From: Buddleja alternifolia
Lineage: Eukaryota > Streptophyta > Magnoliopsida > Lamiales > Scrophulariaceae
Reading direction: 5' to 3'
DNA length: 64,000 nt
Assembly: GCA_019426215.1 (NCBI GenBank)
Contig: CM033395.1
Coordinates: 14,870,569-14,934,568 of the forward strand
This document shows positions 1-13,600 of the stretch, piece by piece; positions within the stretch are counted from its first letter, which is position 1, and each line of letters begins with the position of its first letter. A program made the position numbers and the translations under genes. The notes under the pieces were generated by a model. That model ran no database searches. It was not told where the DNA came from and was given only the letters and a program-made list of their open reading frames with translations.

Positions 1-152
1 AGTATAGATAAAGATCATTTGGATTATATAAAGGCTAAGGGAGAGGTCTTGATGTTTATGGAACACTCTCAAGGGCCATTATCCTAAATTCCGTTCCAAG
101 TCATATAGACTGTGAGATGTGGGATATCACGGCCTCGATAAGACTTGTCCAT
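1..152. other. Unassigned repeat-like flank
   Basis: AT-rich sequence with no supportable ORF. It abuts the start of a Sirevirus-type LTR fragment and is probably the host sequence (an older repeat) into which that LTR went, but only one side is visible. Confidence 0.3.
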
Positions 153-735
153 TGTTGGTCTCAAGTGGCATACGAAAAGGGTCTAGAATGGAGGGGGGTT
201 GAATTGACCCTAAAGTTTTTTTTGACTTCAAAATTTTTTGTGCCTCTTAAAATATTTTGAACGCTTGGAAAGCAAAGCGCTAGAAATTAGATAACTTAGA
301 CTTAGTGATTCAGCTATTACAAGGGTAACACTTAGATCGCTTAATCAGGGTTAGCACAACAGAAATGATTTTGTTACTTACCGTTCGAGTTTTGTCCATT
401 AGTCGCTTACTGATTTTAAAGATTTTGAAAGATTAAATGCAAATGATAAACAAAGCAATAAAACTGTAAATTAAATAAGACAAGATATGAAAGGTTCACT
501 GGGTGATGTAATTCCAACTACGTCCTTCTTCTCCTTTTCACTTGGAGAAAATTCATTAAGTGATGATCAAAGTCTTCACACAGAGCACTTCTACAAATGA
601 TGAATAAACATGAAGATGATCTTGAGTTCCTTGATCACACAGACTTGAGCTCCACTTTAGATCTCTTCAACAAGTTTCTCTCACTTTGAAATACTGCTTG
701 ATTTCTTCTTCACACAGAGGAAAGAGGTTGAAATA
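153..735 (-). repeat. Truncated Sirevirus-type LTR fragment
   Basis: Starting at TGTTGGTCTCAAGTGGCATA, this stretch follows the same order of blocks as the first ~580 bases of the LTRs at 8,920 and 21,369: the CGAAAGGGTCTAGAA-like block, the block around TTAGACTTAGTGATT, the GGTTCACTGGGTG block, and the cluster containing CTTGATCACACAGACTT. It is clearly more diverged than those two copies are from each other, and it stops near 735 where unrelated AT-rich sequence begins. It is therefore a relic of the same family, not part of the intact Sirevirus. Confidence 0.7.
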
Positions 736-1751
736 TACAAAATTATGAATTGAGTATATCTACCTTTAATTAAAATAATTTTAGTCCAACTAAAATAAAT
801 ATATAAAGTATGGAATCCTATTTTATTATGATTTAAAGCATTCATTAAATGAAAAAACTTTTATTTTGATTAAAAAATTAATTATTAATCATCCAAGAAA
901 AATAATATATATTCTTTATTCAAATATTCAAGTAATTTCCAATTTGAGGAAAAATAATAATATTTAATCCATAAATTAATCATTAATCTCCAAGGAAAAA
1001 TAATTAATTATTCTAATTAAATATTTTATTGCAATTAATCTTTTTGGCTCGATTTCATCAAACTCAAGTTACCATCCTTTTGGTCTACTTGGACTTAATT
1101 CAATTATGCTCCAATTAATTAGTTAGGAAAAACATGCATGCATTATTAATTTCTATCGGGCTATTTTTAATTTAAATTCAAATCACCTATCCAATGGCCC
1201 ATTTGGAATTAATTAAATTAAGCCCAAACTAATTAATAATTCGAAATCTGTTAAATTTCTAAATGGGCTTAATTTGAATTATATCGGGTCATCATCCTTT
1301 TTACCCACCCCGATAATTAAATTTACCCAAAAACACAAATTTCAATTTCGACCCAATACATAGCCCATTTACAGACCCCGAATCCCGAACCCAAATCAGT
1401 GGGTCATGTGTCGAAACACACGACCCATCAGTCTGTGTGGCCGTGTGGCCAGGCCGCATATATTGACATGGCACCAGGAGTCGTGTGGCGCGCGCAGTGC
1501 TGTTCGTGCGCCCAACGCACACACAGCGTTGTGTGCAGCAGCCTCGAGGCCTTTGGGCCCCATTTTTCCTTATCTTTTTGAATTTTTTATGCATCACAAA
1601 AAATCCTAGATTTATAATAAACATAAAAAATCAAAACCATGCTTAAAACTAAAAAACACAGATTAATTAACACATAATCGCATGCTTCAAAAACACATAT
1701 TATGCATATCATAAATCACATAAACACACTTAAACATGCGAATCAGAGATT
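736..1751 (-). other. Untranslated leader of a Copia element running left
   Basis: AT-rich DNA with a GC-rich patch at 1,380-1,560. It lies immediately downstream (minus strand) of a primer-binding site and LTR, so it is read as the 5' untranslated leader of that element. The three short ORFs in the GC-rich patch overlap on both strands and resemble no family, so I do not call them genes. Confidence 0.45.
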
Positions 1752-1764
1752 GGCTCTGATACCA
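1752..1764 (-). other. Primer-binding site (initiator-Met tRNA type)
   Basis: On the minus strand the sequence reads TGGTATCAGAGCC directly after the LTR end. This is the standard plant Copia primer-binding site complementary to the 3' end of initiator methionine tRNA. It fixes the LTR at 1,766-3,564 as a 5' LTR on the minus strand. Confidence 0.85.
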
Positions 1765-1765
1765 C

Positions 1766-3564
1766 TGTTGGGTTTCATGAAAAATCAAATAAACGCAGCG
1801 GAAAGATTTCAAAAATGTTATTTTAAAATCCAAAGTTGAATTTCTTTGATCACATATTCAAATTGATTAATTCGCTTAACGAATAACCACTTACCCATTG
1901 AAGCAAAGTGGTTGGAGATTCATCTTCCTCCTCTAAAATTCGAATGGTTGAAGCCTTGAATTCTTCAATCCTCGTGTAATCTTCAATTCTTGAATTTGAT
2001 CCGAACAACAAAATTATGTTGTCTCTAAATTATCACGTACGGATTGATTGACGAAAAATTCCCACTAAATCTCTAGGGGGGGGGGGGAGCGACGACTAGT
2101 ATTAGAGAAAGGGAGGATGATTTTTCTTCTTTTATTTCTAGGAGAGTTATGAGAGAGTGTGTATTGTTCTAGGTCAAAAGAATCATTATATAACTCATTG
2201 ACTTATTGAACAAGACAAACAAAAGACCCATTGTAAGTTGGGCATCCTTATGGACGCCCAACATGGCTTGATAGGCGTCCTCTTGGACGCCTTCCTCAAG
2301 TTATGGGGCTCCTTTTGTTTTAATTAATTTTTTATTTAATTATTTATTTATTATATCCAATAAATAAATTAATTAATTAAATAATCAGATTAATTAGATA
2401 AATTAATCCATTAATTAATAATTAATCTATTTCCATTGGAAATTAATTAATAATTAATCTTATCCTTATACTTAATTATTTCATCAAATGAATAATTAAT
2501 TATTTAATTTATCCAATAAATTAAAACTCCTTGAAGAAAAATAGAAACTCTTCTTTTCATTTTTCTTTATCAATCCTTTAGCGCGACTATTTAGGTTCGT
2601 TTCGTTTGGTAATGAGAGAAAACTAAAGGAAGTGAGTAACACTTAGCCAGTCACGTGGCCCACTTCGTAGCCCAAACAAAATTGAATGATATGATCATTC
2701 CGCAACCTTCCAATCGTAAATACCGTATAAGTATAAACCCTTTTGTTCGTGTACCCCGGTCAAGTGAGAGTCATGATTATGTTAAACTCACTGGACCTGA
2801 CCATATGTATTAATTATAATAATACAAGATCATTGAGATCGATTTAGTGCCTCGCACGATCGTCTCTTTTTGCTTTGGCCAAAGACTTTAATCTCTATTT
2901 ATCTATAATCACATAGGGTACTTTCTCACTCACTTATGAGAGAAAAAATCCCATATATATATATCAGCTAAGACTACCACTTGCCCATCAAACTGCATTT
3001 CGAGGTCGACTCCACCAACAGGTGAATTGGGTTTAACTACTCTAATGAAATACTTGACATCACAAGTGCATCTTCAGCCTGATATTTCAGGTCAAAGGTT
3101 CACTTATACCTATTACGCATAATCAGTTCTATCATTGACAGTCACAGAGTGAAAACCCATGTGACAGAACAGATGCGAGTCGTGTTTGAGCATATCAGTT
3201 CCACTGAAGTGCCTACGATCTTAATCTCCTACCATCCCATGGTACTAGACAGGCACTCCCATGTCAGAGATAAGATTGTACAAGTGTTCTAAGTCTTTAT
3301 TTGTCCATGAAAGACTTCATTTTACTATCAAACTTGTTTTTAGTAATCAAGATCGATCTCTGTAGTGTCATTCTTCCTATCCCATTGGAAGTAGAGGGAT
3401 CCCACTGAAAACATGGATAAAATATTTTACACTACTTATAGATGCAGATAAGATTTAAGTGAAAACTGAATAATGTCTTTATTAATAATATCAAAATAAG
3501 TTCATTACAAGAAAGATGCCCTATCATTCTATCCTTTATGGCATCTGTGGGCATAATGCTAACA
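1766..3564 (-). repeat. Copia 5' LTR (minus strand)
   Basis: On the minus strand it starts TGTTAGCATTATGCCC at 3,564 and ends CCCAACA at 1,766, one base before a methionine-tRNA primer-binding site. It is homologous, in the opposite orientation, to the solo LTR at 4,741-6,321. Shared blocks include ATGCCATAAAGGATAG near the start, a conserved CTACCACTTGCCC/GGGCAAGTGG block in the middle, and CGCAGCGGAAA near the end. The LTR cuts into an integrase coding relic at its right edge. The rest of its element lies to the left and leaves the window. A G11 run sits at about 2,078-2,088. Confidence 0.75.
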
Positions 3565-6500
3565 CATACATCAGTATGGACCAAATCCAAAACTCCACTT
3601 GCACGCGCCATTGACCCAGTGAATGGTGTCTTGGTCATCTTTTCCTTAAGACAGGATTCGCAAGTTGGCCTTTCGTTTAGATCTCGAAGACAAAGTTGAT
3701 TTGCCAATATGTGTATCCTTTCTTTAAAGACATAACCTAGCCTAGCGTGCCAAGTTGATGCAATTATGGAATTATCTAATTTTCTTTTGTTACTTTGCTG
3801 AATATTGAGAGTAGAATAAGTTGGGAAAATTGTATAAATACCATCTTGCAATTTCACTCTATAATAAGATTAGATTCATATAACAAAAAACAACTTTTAT
3901 TATGAATCTCAAAACGATATCCTTCTCCATCCAAAACCAGAATGGATATGATATTTTTTATAATCTCGGGCACAAAATACACCGAATTTAAAATCAAAAT
4001 CGTACTCCCTAAATCTAAATGGATGGTCCCTATGGCCTTGGCGGAAACCATTGCTCCATTTCCCATCCTTAGGGTCATCTCTCCTTTACTTAGCGGCTTG
4101 CTTCTTACCATCCCCTGCATATCATTGCAAAGATTAATACCACACCCAGTGTCAAATATCCAAGAAGCAGTGTTAACACTAATGTTAACTTCAACAAAGA
4201 ACATACCTTGAGCTTTAGTGGCTCCTTGCAGTCCGTCTTCCAGTGCCCAGGCTTCCCACAGTTGAAGCAATCATCCAACTTGGCTTTCTTACCTTTCTTT
4301 GTCTTTTTCACACCACCAGTGCCTTTAAGCTCTTTGGTCTTGTTGTTCTTCTTCTTTCCTTTCTTGGATTTCGATAAAGAAATCACAAGTAGCATAGGTT
4401 TTTCTTTCTTAATGGTGCTTTCAGCAGTTATCAACATGTTTAACAACTCATTGAGTGAGGCATTCAAGTTGTTCATGTTGAAATTGCTGACAAATTGGTC
4501 ATAAGATCTAGGAAGAGATTGTAGCACTAGATCGAGACATAAGTCACCATCGAGTTCCATGTCCAAGTCACTAAACTTATTGATCGAACGGATCATCTTA
4601 AGGACATGGTCCCCGATGGCTGACCCCTCGGTCATCTTTGCCCCAAATAACTCTTTGGAGATAGCATATCTTTCCTTCCTAGTCCTCGTTCCGTACAGCT
4701 CTTCTAGGTGAGTAACAATATCCTTTGCAAGTGTCATCTTTGTTAGTGTGTATGCCCTTAAATGCCATAAAGAGGATAGATTTATAGGGCATTGACTTGT
4801 AACTAAACAATAACTTTTTGTATTATAAAGCATTATTATGTTGTTTTCTTATAGGCATTTGTAAGGTTTTCATAAACAACGTAAAGTCCTTGATGATAAG
4901 GCAAACTTTCTACTTCCTATGGGTTAGGAAGAATTGCAATAGAAGAGTTTGATCCTTATTATCTAAATTTGGTTCGCAGTGTCGAAGAAAGTATTGACTG
5001 GACATCAATACAGAATAGAGACTTGTATGATGTAAGTTTTTGACAAAGAAAGTGCCAGTCAATCACTATGGGAATGGTAGTGGGAACTTATATCATAGAC
5101 ATCTCAGTTAGACTGACATGTTCGAACACGACTCGCATCGTTTTTCACTCACTGACAGTCAATGGCATAAACCGGTTGTGATAGGTACGTGTGAACCTTA
5201 GACCTGAGCAATCAAGTTGAAGATGTACTTGTGACATTAAGTCTGTCATTGGAGCAGTTAGATCCAATTCACCCACTGGTGGGGTCGACCTCGAAGTGCA
5301 ACTTGACGGGCAAGTGGCAGTCTTAACGGATTGGCAAAATGGGATTTATTCTCTCATAAGTGAATGAGCTAAATATCCTATGCAATCATGAATGAATGAG
5401 GTCAAAAGTCTTTGGCCAAAGCATAAAGAGATACTCATATTAGACATGAAGATATACTCAGTGATCTCGATTCATTATGAGCTAAGCATATGGTCAAGTC
5501 CTGTGAGTTTGACCAAACCATGACTCTCACTTATTCACAGCGTAAAATTTTTGGAATGATCCTATTCATTCGTTCTCAATTGGGATACGATGTGAGCAAT
5601 GGGTCTGGCTAGGTGTTACTCACATCCTCTTGGATTCCTCCCAATTGCCTTTTGAGAAGAACCTAAAGAGTCGCGCTTAAAGGAATTGCGAAAGGAAAAA
5701 TCATGGAAGTTAACTTGAGAGAATTCTTGGTATTGGATATCGAAATTAATGAATTAATTAATAATTGGACGATCTTATCAATTAATTAAGTTGACATGTT
5801 AATTAATTTCTTGGAGAAAATTAACTATAGAGTTAACGGGGATTTAATTAATTATTTGGTTAATTTTTTTATTGGATAAATAATATTAATTAAATATATA
5901 ATTAAACAAATTAAAATGGACTAAGCACAGGGCTTAGAAAAGCCCTAAGTGGGCGTCCCATATGCCCAGGATTATTAGGTTGTTTGTTTTTCATTAGTAG
6001 TATAAATATACAACTTAGTGAAAATCAAAGTAAGCCTCAAGTCAAAACTTTCTCTCCAAGTCAAAATTATCTTCCATCTCTTTCTCTCCATCTAGCGGAT
6101 TTCAAGGAGGAAAAAGAAGATGATTGTCGCTTTTGATTTCAGCGTGGCAATTTAGAGACGACGACAATTTTGCTGTTCAAAAAAGGATCTTCATTTCTGG
6201 TTCAGAAACTAAAATTCGCGAATAAGGTACATATTTCGAAACACAATTTGAATATGGGAAATCGAGATGAACCACGTAGGAGTTTTATTTTCCGCTGCGT
6301 TTTATGTAATAAATCCCAACAATCTTTTCATGCTGCTTTTGTAATTCGTTAGACATTGAAGTCATAACGAGACATCGCACTTGGATATTGTACTTAGACT
6401 ACATCTTAGCGTACTCCCTATCTTTATCAGTGCTCTTAGGAGTTATTCGCGGCTATTCAGCCTTCGGATGTACTCCCTCTTGTCTGATTGAAGGACAATT

Positions 6501-6583
6501 TTCAGGTTTCTCAGCCAGTCGGCATAATTAGGCCTGGTTAACTTGTTGGTTTCAAGAAAATCATATAGTTGATTCTTAGACAT
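3565..6583 (-). pseudogene. Copia gag-protease-integrase relic, split by a solo LTR
   Basis: This is minus-strand coding sequence of an old Copia polyprotein. Gag starts at the ATG at 6,583 with MSKNQLYDF and a recognisable NYADWLRNLK segment, then decays through stops. It is interrupted by the solo LTR at 4,741-6,321 and resumes at 4,735. Next come a UBN2-type gag core (HLEELYGTRTRKERYAISKE), a CCHC zinc knuckle CFNCGKPGHWKTDC, an aspartic protease with the changed active-site triad DTG (IFDTGCGINLC), and a GAG-pre-integrase zinc region (HARLGY...CESCLKEK). The reading stops at the first integrase residues (LVHTDVC), where the LTR at 1,766-3,564 cuts in. Several frameshifts and stops make it non-functional. 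Its own leader and 5' LTR lie to the right (6,584 onward). Confidence 0.8.
4741..6321 (+). mobile_element. Solo Copia LTR with 5-bp target duplication
   Basis: The LTR starts TGTTAGTGTGTATGCCC and ends CCCAACA, with perfect direct repeats ATCTT at 4,736-4,740 and 6,322-6,326. It sits inside the gag relic, whose reading (QKQHEK before, MTLAKDIV after) is restored across the insertion. No internal sequence or primer-binding site is attached, so this is a solo LTR left by LTR-LTR recombination. It is the same family as the LTR at 1,766-3,564 but lies in the opposite orientation. Confidence 0.88.
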
Positions 6584-8654
6584 TTTTACTTAGTGATCTA
6601 CAAAGTTTTTGAGGCAGATATATTAGCATGCATTCTAAAATAAAGTCCTTATACAATTTGGTCTTTAATTGTACAAGTCTCCCACTATTTTTCTAAAATC
6701 CACCATCCTCCGCATAGAATTTAGAGAAAAAATTAATTTCCCTTAGCGGGTTTAAGATCTATTTAAATTAATCAAGTCACCCCAATTATATGTGTGTGAT
6801 TGATCGATTTTAATGGTAGCCTCCCCCAGCCTTCCACCGCCTTGAATGGTTCTCACGATTGTTTTACCTCATCTTTCACATGTGGCCCATTTATATGGGT
6901 GTCCAATATGCTACCTCAACGTTAGTCCAAACCCATCAAATATTCTATGGTCAATCCTCTCAGTTCATTGCCCTAATTATATGAGTGTACAATGAGTGAT
7001 TAGATCCCACAGAGCATCTCTATGCTTAATGACAATCACAGCCTATCTCGACTAAGTTAGACCCCAATTATATGAGTGATTCACCTAGCCGCAACAATGT
7101 TTCACATGTTGCCACTTATGATGGAAGGCATGGAAGAGAAATCTAATTTCAATTCCATATAGGCCTAATATTTCTTAGGAGGGAATTGCATGAAATATTG
7201 GTCTCACCAGATTACATTTATCTTGTTAAGTTTTCTATCCTATGCATGCATTCCAAACACATCACATATATATAGACAGAAAAATAAACTATCCACAAAA
7301 CAGTAAATTAGGATGAACCACCTCGAGCCCTAACCTAATCAACCCACTGAGCCAAAGTGTACTGGACTTCTAGGAAATAAAAATAACCTAACTATTACAA
7401 TGGATCGCCACTACATACATAGTCTTCGATTGGCCTTCATCTTCTCTCTTCATCTTCAATTACATAGACTATAATCTAATTAGATTTTACTAATTTAATG
7501 ACAGAAAAAATAAAAGCCAAACCGGATATTTTTACAACACATCGAAATTACATACAAAGAAAATCAAAACTAGACTAGGCTCGTGGTTCATCCTATCAAA
7601 TAAAATCATGCAAAGTCATATAATATGCGATATCCAAAATTTACGTACCTCTTATTCAAAATAAATTGCAATTTATTTGGGATAATTTGGATTTTTCGCA
7701 AAAAAAAATTTCCAAGGAAAAATAATAATTTCCAAAATTATAAAATTCCAAAAATAATTTTAATTTTCAAAAATCTAATTTCTAGAAATATTAAAATATT
7801 AAAATTTTAATTACGCCAAAAAACTGGGTCTGGCTTTGGCGGCCCGACCCGCGAGCCCGACCCACAAACAGCGCGTGTTGGGCACGTGCGGGCTTGTGCG
7901 TGTCCAGCATGCGCAGTTTTGGCTCGATTTGTCAAACCAATTCGGGCTGGACAACGGGTTTTTCTCTCGAATTTTACTAGCCCACCTCGGGTAGGGTTTT
8001 TAATTCACTTTCAAACCTTTCGGTTCGTCCGTTTGGCTACTTCCGACCACCGGTATTTTTCAAATCCAAAAAACTCATTATCAACCTAAATACATAGGCA
8101 ATGTTTGGTTATGTTTCCATACCAAGTTTGGTTCACAAAATATTTGGTCAAAAATACACTACTTTTTTGGTCCAAAAAAAACATAATAATTATTTTTCAT
8201 CTTTCAACACCTACTTTGTCCCTACACTCCTCTCTATGTGCTCTCTCTCTTCTCTCTCCTCTCTAACAGACAAAAGTTTCATGATTTGACTGCTACAGTA
8301 ACTTTTGTTCCATCTAGAAACAAAACCAAACATTATCTCACCAAAAAACACACCCAAAAACCAACTCCCAAAATAAAACCTAACACAATCTCATCAAACA
8401 CGCACGTATCCCCATGAATTTCTCACCAATAATTCTCACCAAAATACCATCCCAAAACATAACCAAACATAGCCATAGTTTTTCTCGAAACCAAATTTGT
8501 AATAAAAATTCTAAATTTTTATACAATTAAATCCCAAACTAAATTAAATTTATAATAACTCAAGGCATCTTGATTTAAACATGCTTCCAATTTATTCAAA
8601 CGAAAATAAATAAAGCATAATAAATCACACAGATTAGTTCCATTAAACTAACCA
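6584..8654 (-). other. Long untranslated leader of the old Copia element
   Basis: About 2 kb between the primer-binding site at 8,656-8,667 and the gag start at 6,583. It is AT-rich with a GC-rich patch near 7,830-7,960 that looks like the one at 1,380-1,560 in the neighbouring element. No ORF here has recognisable family features. Given its length, part of it could be an older insertion that I cannot delimit. Confidence 0.5.
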
Positions 8655-8655
8655 C

Positions 8656-8667
8656 GCTTTGATACCA
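8656..8667 (-). other. Primer-binding site of the old Copia element
   Basis: On the minus strand it reads TGGTATCAAAGC, a one-base variant of the initiator-Met primer-binding site, one base after the LTR end CCCAACA at 8,669. Confidence 0.75.
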
Positions 8668-8919
8668 CTGTTGGGTTGGGTAATCCCTGGGGTAGGTTAG
8701 CACAGCAAAATATAAAAATTTATACAACTACCCCGAAACAGGAATATGACCGGTTTAATCGAACTAATAAAACAAAGAAAAAACTAACCCAAAATACCTT
8801 TTGCGCTTTTTCCCTCATACAATTTTCTGATCTTTTCAACCCGAACAAATACTCCCTTGATCAAATCTACAGTGAAGCCGTCGGCCTCCTCCAAAATCCG
8901 AGCTTTGATTTGTTCCTTG

Positions 8920-10451
8920 TGGTGGTCCCAAGTGGCACACGAAAGGGTCTAGAAGGGGGGGTTGAATAGACCCTGAAGTCTTTTTCGACTTCAAAAAATT
9001 TCGTATCACTTTAAAGGTTTGAACGCTTGGATAACTGAGTGCTTGGGTCAGACTCTTCAGGAAAGTTAACTTAGACTTAGTGATTTTAGCAGTTTACCAA
9101 AGTAGGGCAACGCTTAGATCGCTTAATCAGGGTTAGCACAGCGAAAATGAGTTTTAGCGTTCTTTTAGTTAATTTAATCGCTTTGTACTTTAACTTGTCT
9201 CTTTCAAAGATAAATGATGTAATAATAATAATAAGACAGTAAAGATAAATAACACAAGATATATAAGGTTCACTGGGTGGTGTAATCCCAGCTACTTCCT
9301 TCTTCTCCTTTTTCACTCGGAGGAATTTACTAGGTTGATTTTCAAAGAATCACACAGAATCTTCTACAAGATAGTAAAGCGTCAAGATGATCTTGGGCTC
9401 CTTGATCACACAGACTTCAGCACCAATGAAGATGGTCTTTTTCAAGCTTCTCTCACTCAGAAATACTGCCTGAAAGGGTTCAACAACTTTTCTCACTCAG
9501 ATGAAAGGTTGAGGTTTGTCACTAGGGTTTTGTTTGTTTTTTAAAAGATCAAACAACTTGGAATATCTCAGTTGGAATTTGGATTTCTTCTTTGGAAGAT
9601 GTTTTGAGATATTTGTGACTGTCTGGAATGTAGATAAAAAGCTTGAAAGATTTGGCTATGGAGTTTCTAAGCTTTTTCCTAGAAAATGTACGTAAGATTT
9701 TTGGCGATAATTTCTCTTCTCTTTTTCGTACGTATCTTGTGTATCTTGTATATCTCTTTTTTATTTAGGGTTTGCTGGGGTAAGGTATTTATAGGCAATT
9801 TCTTGGGATCTGTCCATTGGACACATGTAGGAGCGTGCCTTTCACGCAGCACGTGAGATTACCTAAAGTCTGACATTCCTGAAAATTCGCTAAAGCCGAT
9901 TGGACGGGAGCGGCTGAAACTTTGAAATTTCTGACAGTCTGGTCAAAAGGTGGCTTGTCCACAAGTCACAGCGGCTTATCACATTTAATGCTCTTATCAA
10001 GCATTTAATGCAATTTGAATTTATTTCCCGTTGGAAATAAATGTCCGTTGAATGATTGTATTTAAGTCCTTCATGACTTGAGGATTTATTTCTGGTGAAT
10101 CTAACATAAGTCGCTTGAGAGATTTTGAGCGCTTGATCCATAAACCCAGAAATGAGGTCTTTTAGCATTTGACGGACGCTAAGAAGAAAATCTTTATCTC
10201 TGGTTGACTTCAGACGCTGGTCTTCAACTTCTTCTCTAATAGACTCACCTAGAATTCTACTAGCGATTCAGTCGCTAAGAAAGGTCTAAATTCTATAAAG
10301 ATAAAAATTACAAGCCTAAAAAAAAAAATTACAACTTTCAAAAGCTTATTCATCAATCTATGAAAAACGAAAACTTACATTGTATTTTTAGGGTCTAACA
10401 TTAAATCCTATCTTGTCATCATCAAAACATCTAACATGAAATTTCCTAACA
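8920..10451 (-). repeat. Sirevirus 3' LTR
   Basis: It begins TGGTGGTCCCAAGTGG (plus-strand reading) and ends ATTTCCTAACA. It pairs with 21,369-22,901 over the full length with scattered substitutions. The polypurine tract adjoins its inner end. Confidence 0.88.
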
Positions 10452-10466
10452 ATTTCCCCCTTTTTG
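10452..10466 (-). other. Polypurine tract of the Sirevirus
   Basis: On the minus strand it reads AAAAAGGGGGAAATT immediately before the 3' LTR. This matches the A-run plus G5 form usual in Sireviruses and primes plus-strand DNA synthesis. Confidence 0.8.
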
Positions 10467-10673
10467 ATGATGTCAAGACTTTTAACTCTTATAACTCTTT
10501 TATAATTTAAGAGTTACTTAAAAGAAAAGGTACAAAGGAATATAAGTTAGCGTTTGAACAGTTAGTAAAGTTAGCTAAAGTTAGATTAGTTTCAACAAGA
10601 TGTTTCAGCGTTAAAACATTCATTCATTGAAAGAATTAAAGCATACATGTTTTACACTGAAAGAAAAAAAATA

Positions 10674-13600
10674 TCATATAAGGAATCCAGTCACTTTTTC
10701 TGTCGCTTCGCTCTTTCTTCGCCTTGTAGAACTTCTAACGCTAAGTCCCTTCAAGAGTCGATCGATGTCAATCATCGTTGTATGTTGAATTTCATCATAA
10801 TCATGCCTACGAAGTCTGACGCTTTCATTTAGCTCTAACAACCTTTCCGTCCATTCCCTTGGTGGAATACCAAGTTCACGAATTAAACCATAATAGATAT
10901 CTCTTTGTCGATCATTTGACGGTCTCGAATTGATAGGTCGTTGTAGCGGTCCGGCATATGCAGGAAATCCCATACTTTCTAAGAACTTGGGGTCCATCTC
11001 TGGAAGCGCGTACTTTCCGAGATAATACCTTGGCTTTCTTTTCTTGGATGGCATTTTCTTAATGCTTACTAATTCTTCGAACATTGAACGCCACTGTTTA
11101 TTATCTGTCTTGGAAATCGCTTTGAACTTTTCTTTATCTTCCCCCTTCTTGACAATATCAAGGGAGGTCTTGAGTTCAGCGACATCTCGGCGCAAGAGTC
11201 TAACTTCTTCGACGAGAAGAGCAACTTGTTGAGCGACACTCTGAGCGGCGGCATTGGATGAAGCGTGTCTTGCAGTATCGGCCGAAGCGCTCTGAGCTAA
11301 GTGACGGTTGAATTCAGATGAGAGCTCAGCGATAAGAGGTGATATGATGTTCATGATAGCAATAGTGCTTTTATTTGAAGCCTTTCCAATATCACGACTC
11401 CGCGTATCCGACACTATGCTGATATGTCTATCAGCAGCCTCAAAGATCTTGGAGCAGGAACCCTCAATGTTGGTAAGCGAGTTCCGGACTGCCTGTCTGA
11501 ATTCTCTGGCTTCTGAATCGCTCTCAGAATCTGAATTTGAAGAAGGACGCTCTGGGGATGGGAGAAGTCCGTAAGAACTTGAAACTGCAGCCTTACCTTT
11601 GGATTGATCTCTGATAAATGGTTCTTTAGGCTCTTGAGCAATGTCAGCGTGCACTTCTTCAATCGCTTGATCCATGATAGGATCTGCAATTGCTGGGGGC
11701 TCGACTACTGGGGCGCTAGAAGACTCTGGCAAAGAAGCCTCAGGATGTTGAGCGACTTCCGCAGTAGGAGCAATGTCTTCTTCTATAATTTGGTTTGGGG
11801 GAGAATGTTCTCTAATACCAATGACCCAGAGGGGGCCAAGGTCTTCCATCACATGCCTTGGACTGATCAGGCTAGATTGGGGGATAAAAAATATAGCGTC
11901 TTCGCGCTCTTCGGTACTTAGTGCAAGTTGCACACTTTTTGATAAAGCAATCCCTGAAGTATAACAGTTGAAGAAGTCCAAAATCAAAGGCATGAGCGCT
12001 TGAGCTGCTTCTTGGCCCACTGGCCTAATCAGCGAGATCATCTTGGCCACTTAAATATTTGACTCACTAAAGAGCACAGGGTGAAGAGTATATCCTCTGA
12101 AATTGTAACACCCGGAATAGTGATTGAAACTGATGTCCAGCGCTTGGGCATTTTCAAACACTGCTCTCATTGCTTTATGGAACTCAGCATGTTCATTCGA
12201 AACATCCACACAAATCTGACTCTGGCCTGGAAGAAGTGGTCGTTTACTTGATGAAGCGTCTTCATTAAGGTCAGGAGAGACTCGTTGAACAAACACTGCA
12301 CGAGGATGCAGAATGTAGCGTCCGCCTTGGCTGTATAAGGCAAGTTGCTGGCGAATGTAGCTTTCGATTGGTTGTCTATATCGGGGCAAAGCGCTAACAT
12401 TCCCTGCAATAATCTGATGCTGTTGAAGCAAAAAGGTTGCATAACCTCGGCGTCTGTACTCTATCCCGAATTCGAAACAAAAAGGGATATCTGATCAGTT
12501 CTTCAATGGTGTAAAAGTGAAGAACAAATGCTTCAGCCCACCTTGCTGTATTCATCATCCAACGTTTTCCAAGTTTGTCCGCTTTCTTTTGCTCTTTATT
12601 AGCGGCAAGGAACTTCTCAAAATGTTCCATCTCTTCATCATAGTCGTCAGCCCATAATCTGGCTAGATATTCACGAGCCTCATCTTCTATCCACGAGTTG
12701 ATCGGATTTGGGCGCTCCGCAACAAGCGGTCCTTTACCTTTCCATAACTTAAGTGCATTAGGAGAGAGAGCGTTATGGGGAGACTTGACAATGGAGGGGA
12801 GAGCCGAATAGCCTATCTTGTTGAGATCTTCCTCATCTGAATTTTTGTTCCAATCACCCATGTGGTGGTTCTTGAAAACAATCTTGCTTTGGCGCAGAGG
12901 ATAAAAGGACTCGTCTGAGCGACCGTTTAAATTGAAACGCTGAAGATCAAAGTCAGCTCTGTTGAAAACTGGACGAAGAATAGACTCAAAGCGTGATTGA
13001 AGACGCTCCAAGTTATATAGTCCTAGATTGGCAATACGCTCGAAAATTTCAAACTTGTGAGAGTTGGACATATCAGGCCGATGGAGAGTTGTTTGAATTG
13101 TATTTCCAACTCAGCAAGCGTTTGAGTGTCATGTTCTCTAGCGGCATAATAGAATTCAACATCTGGAGTATATCCGCGCGGGAAGAAATCGATGACACGA
13201 TGAGGAGGTCCCATTGGTGTGGGAACAATGGCAATTGCTTCTGTTGGGATTGGGGCCACTTCTATCGACCGCTCAGCATTTAAAGTCGCTTCACTGGCTG
13301 ATGATGTTTCAGCATCAGGAAGGGCTTGAGATGCTTCCTTAGCGATATCCACAACAGTAGTTAGATCCATATCCACTTCATCTGGAATCTCGGATGAATG
13401 AGGGGCATCAGCGATTGGTGGCTCTTGAGGTACATCTTGAGCTGATACATGTAAGCGAATGATAAAAGCAAGCAAAATTTCCACTAAGTAGAAATTTAGA
13501 AAAGAAAAGACTAAATCGCTTACCCTGAGGAATATCATCGACCATTTCAGTCGCTTGATCTGTTTCTTGGACAGGTTCCTCAGGCTCTTGGACTACTTCT

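Noticed and set aside
1301..1624. Short ORFs on both strands in the GC-rich patch
   Set aside because: The high GC content removes stops in all frames. No recognisable protein, and they lie in a retroelement leader.
1766..6321. A very large inverted repeat that could be read as a foldback transposon
   Set aside because: The right arm has its own 5-bp target duplication and the left arm its own primer-binding site, so they are separate LTR insertions.
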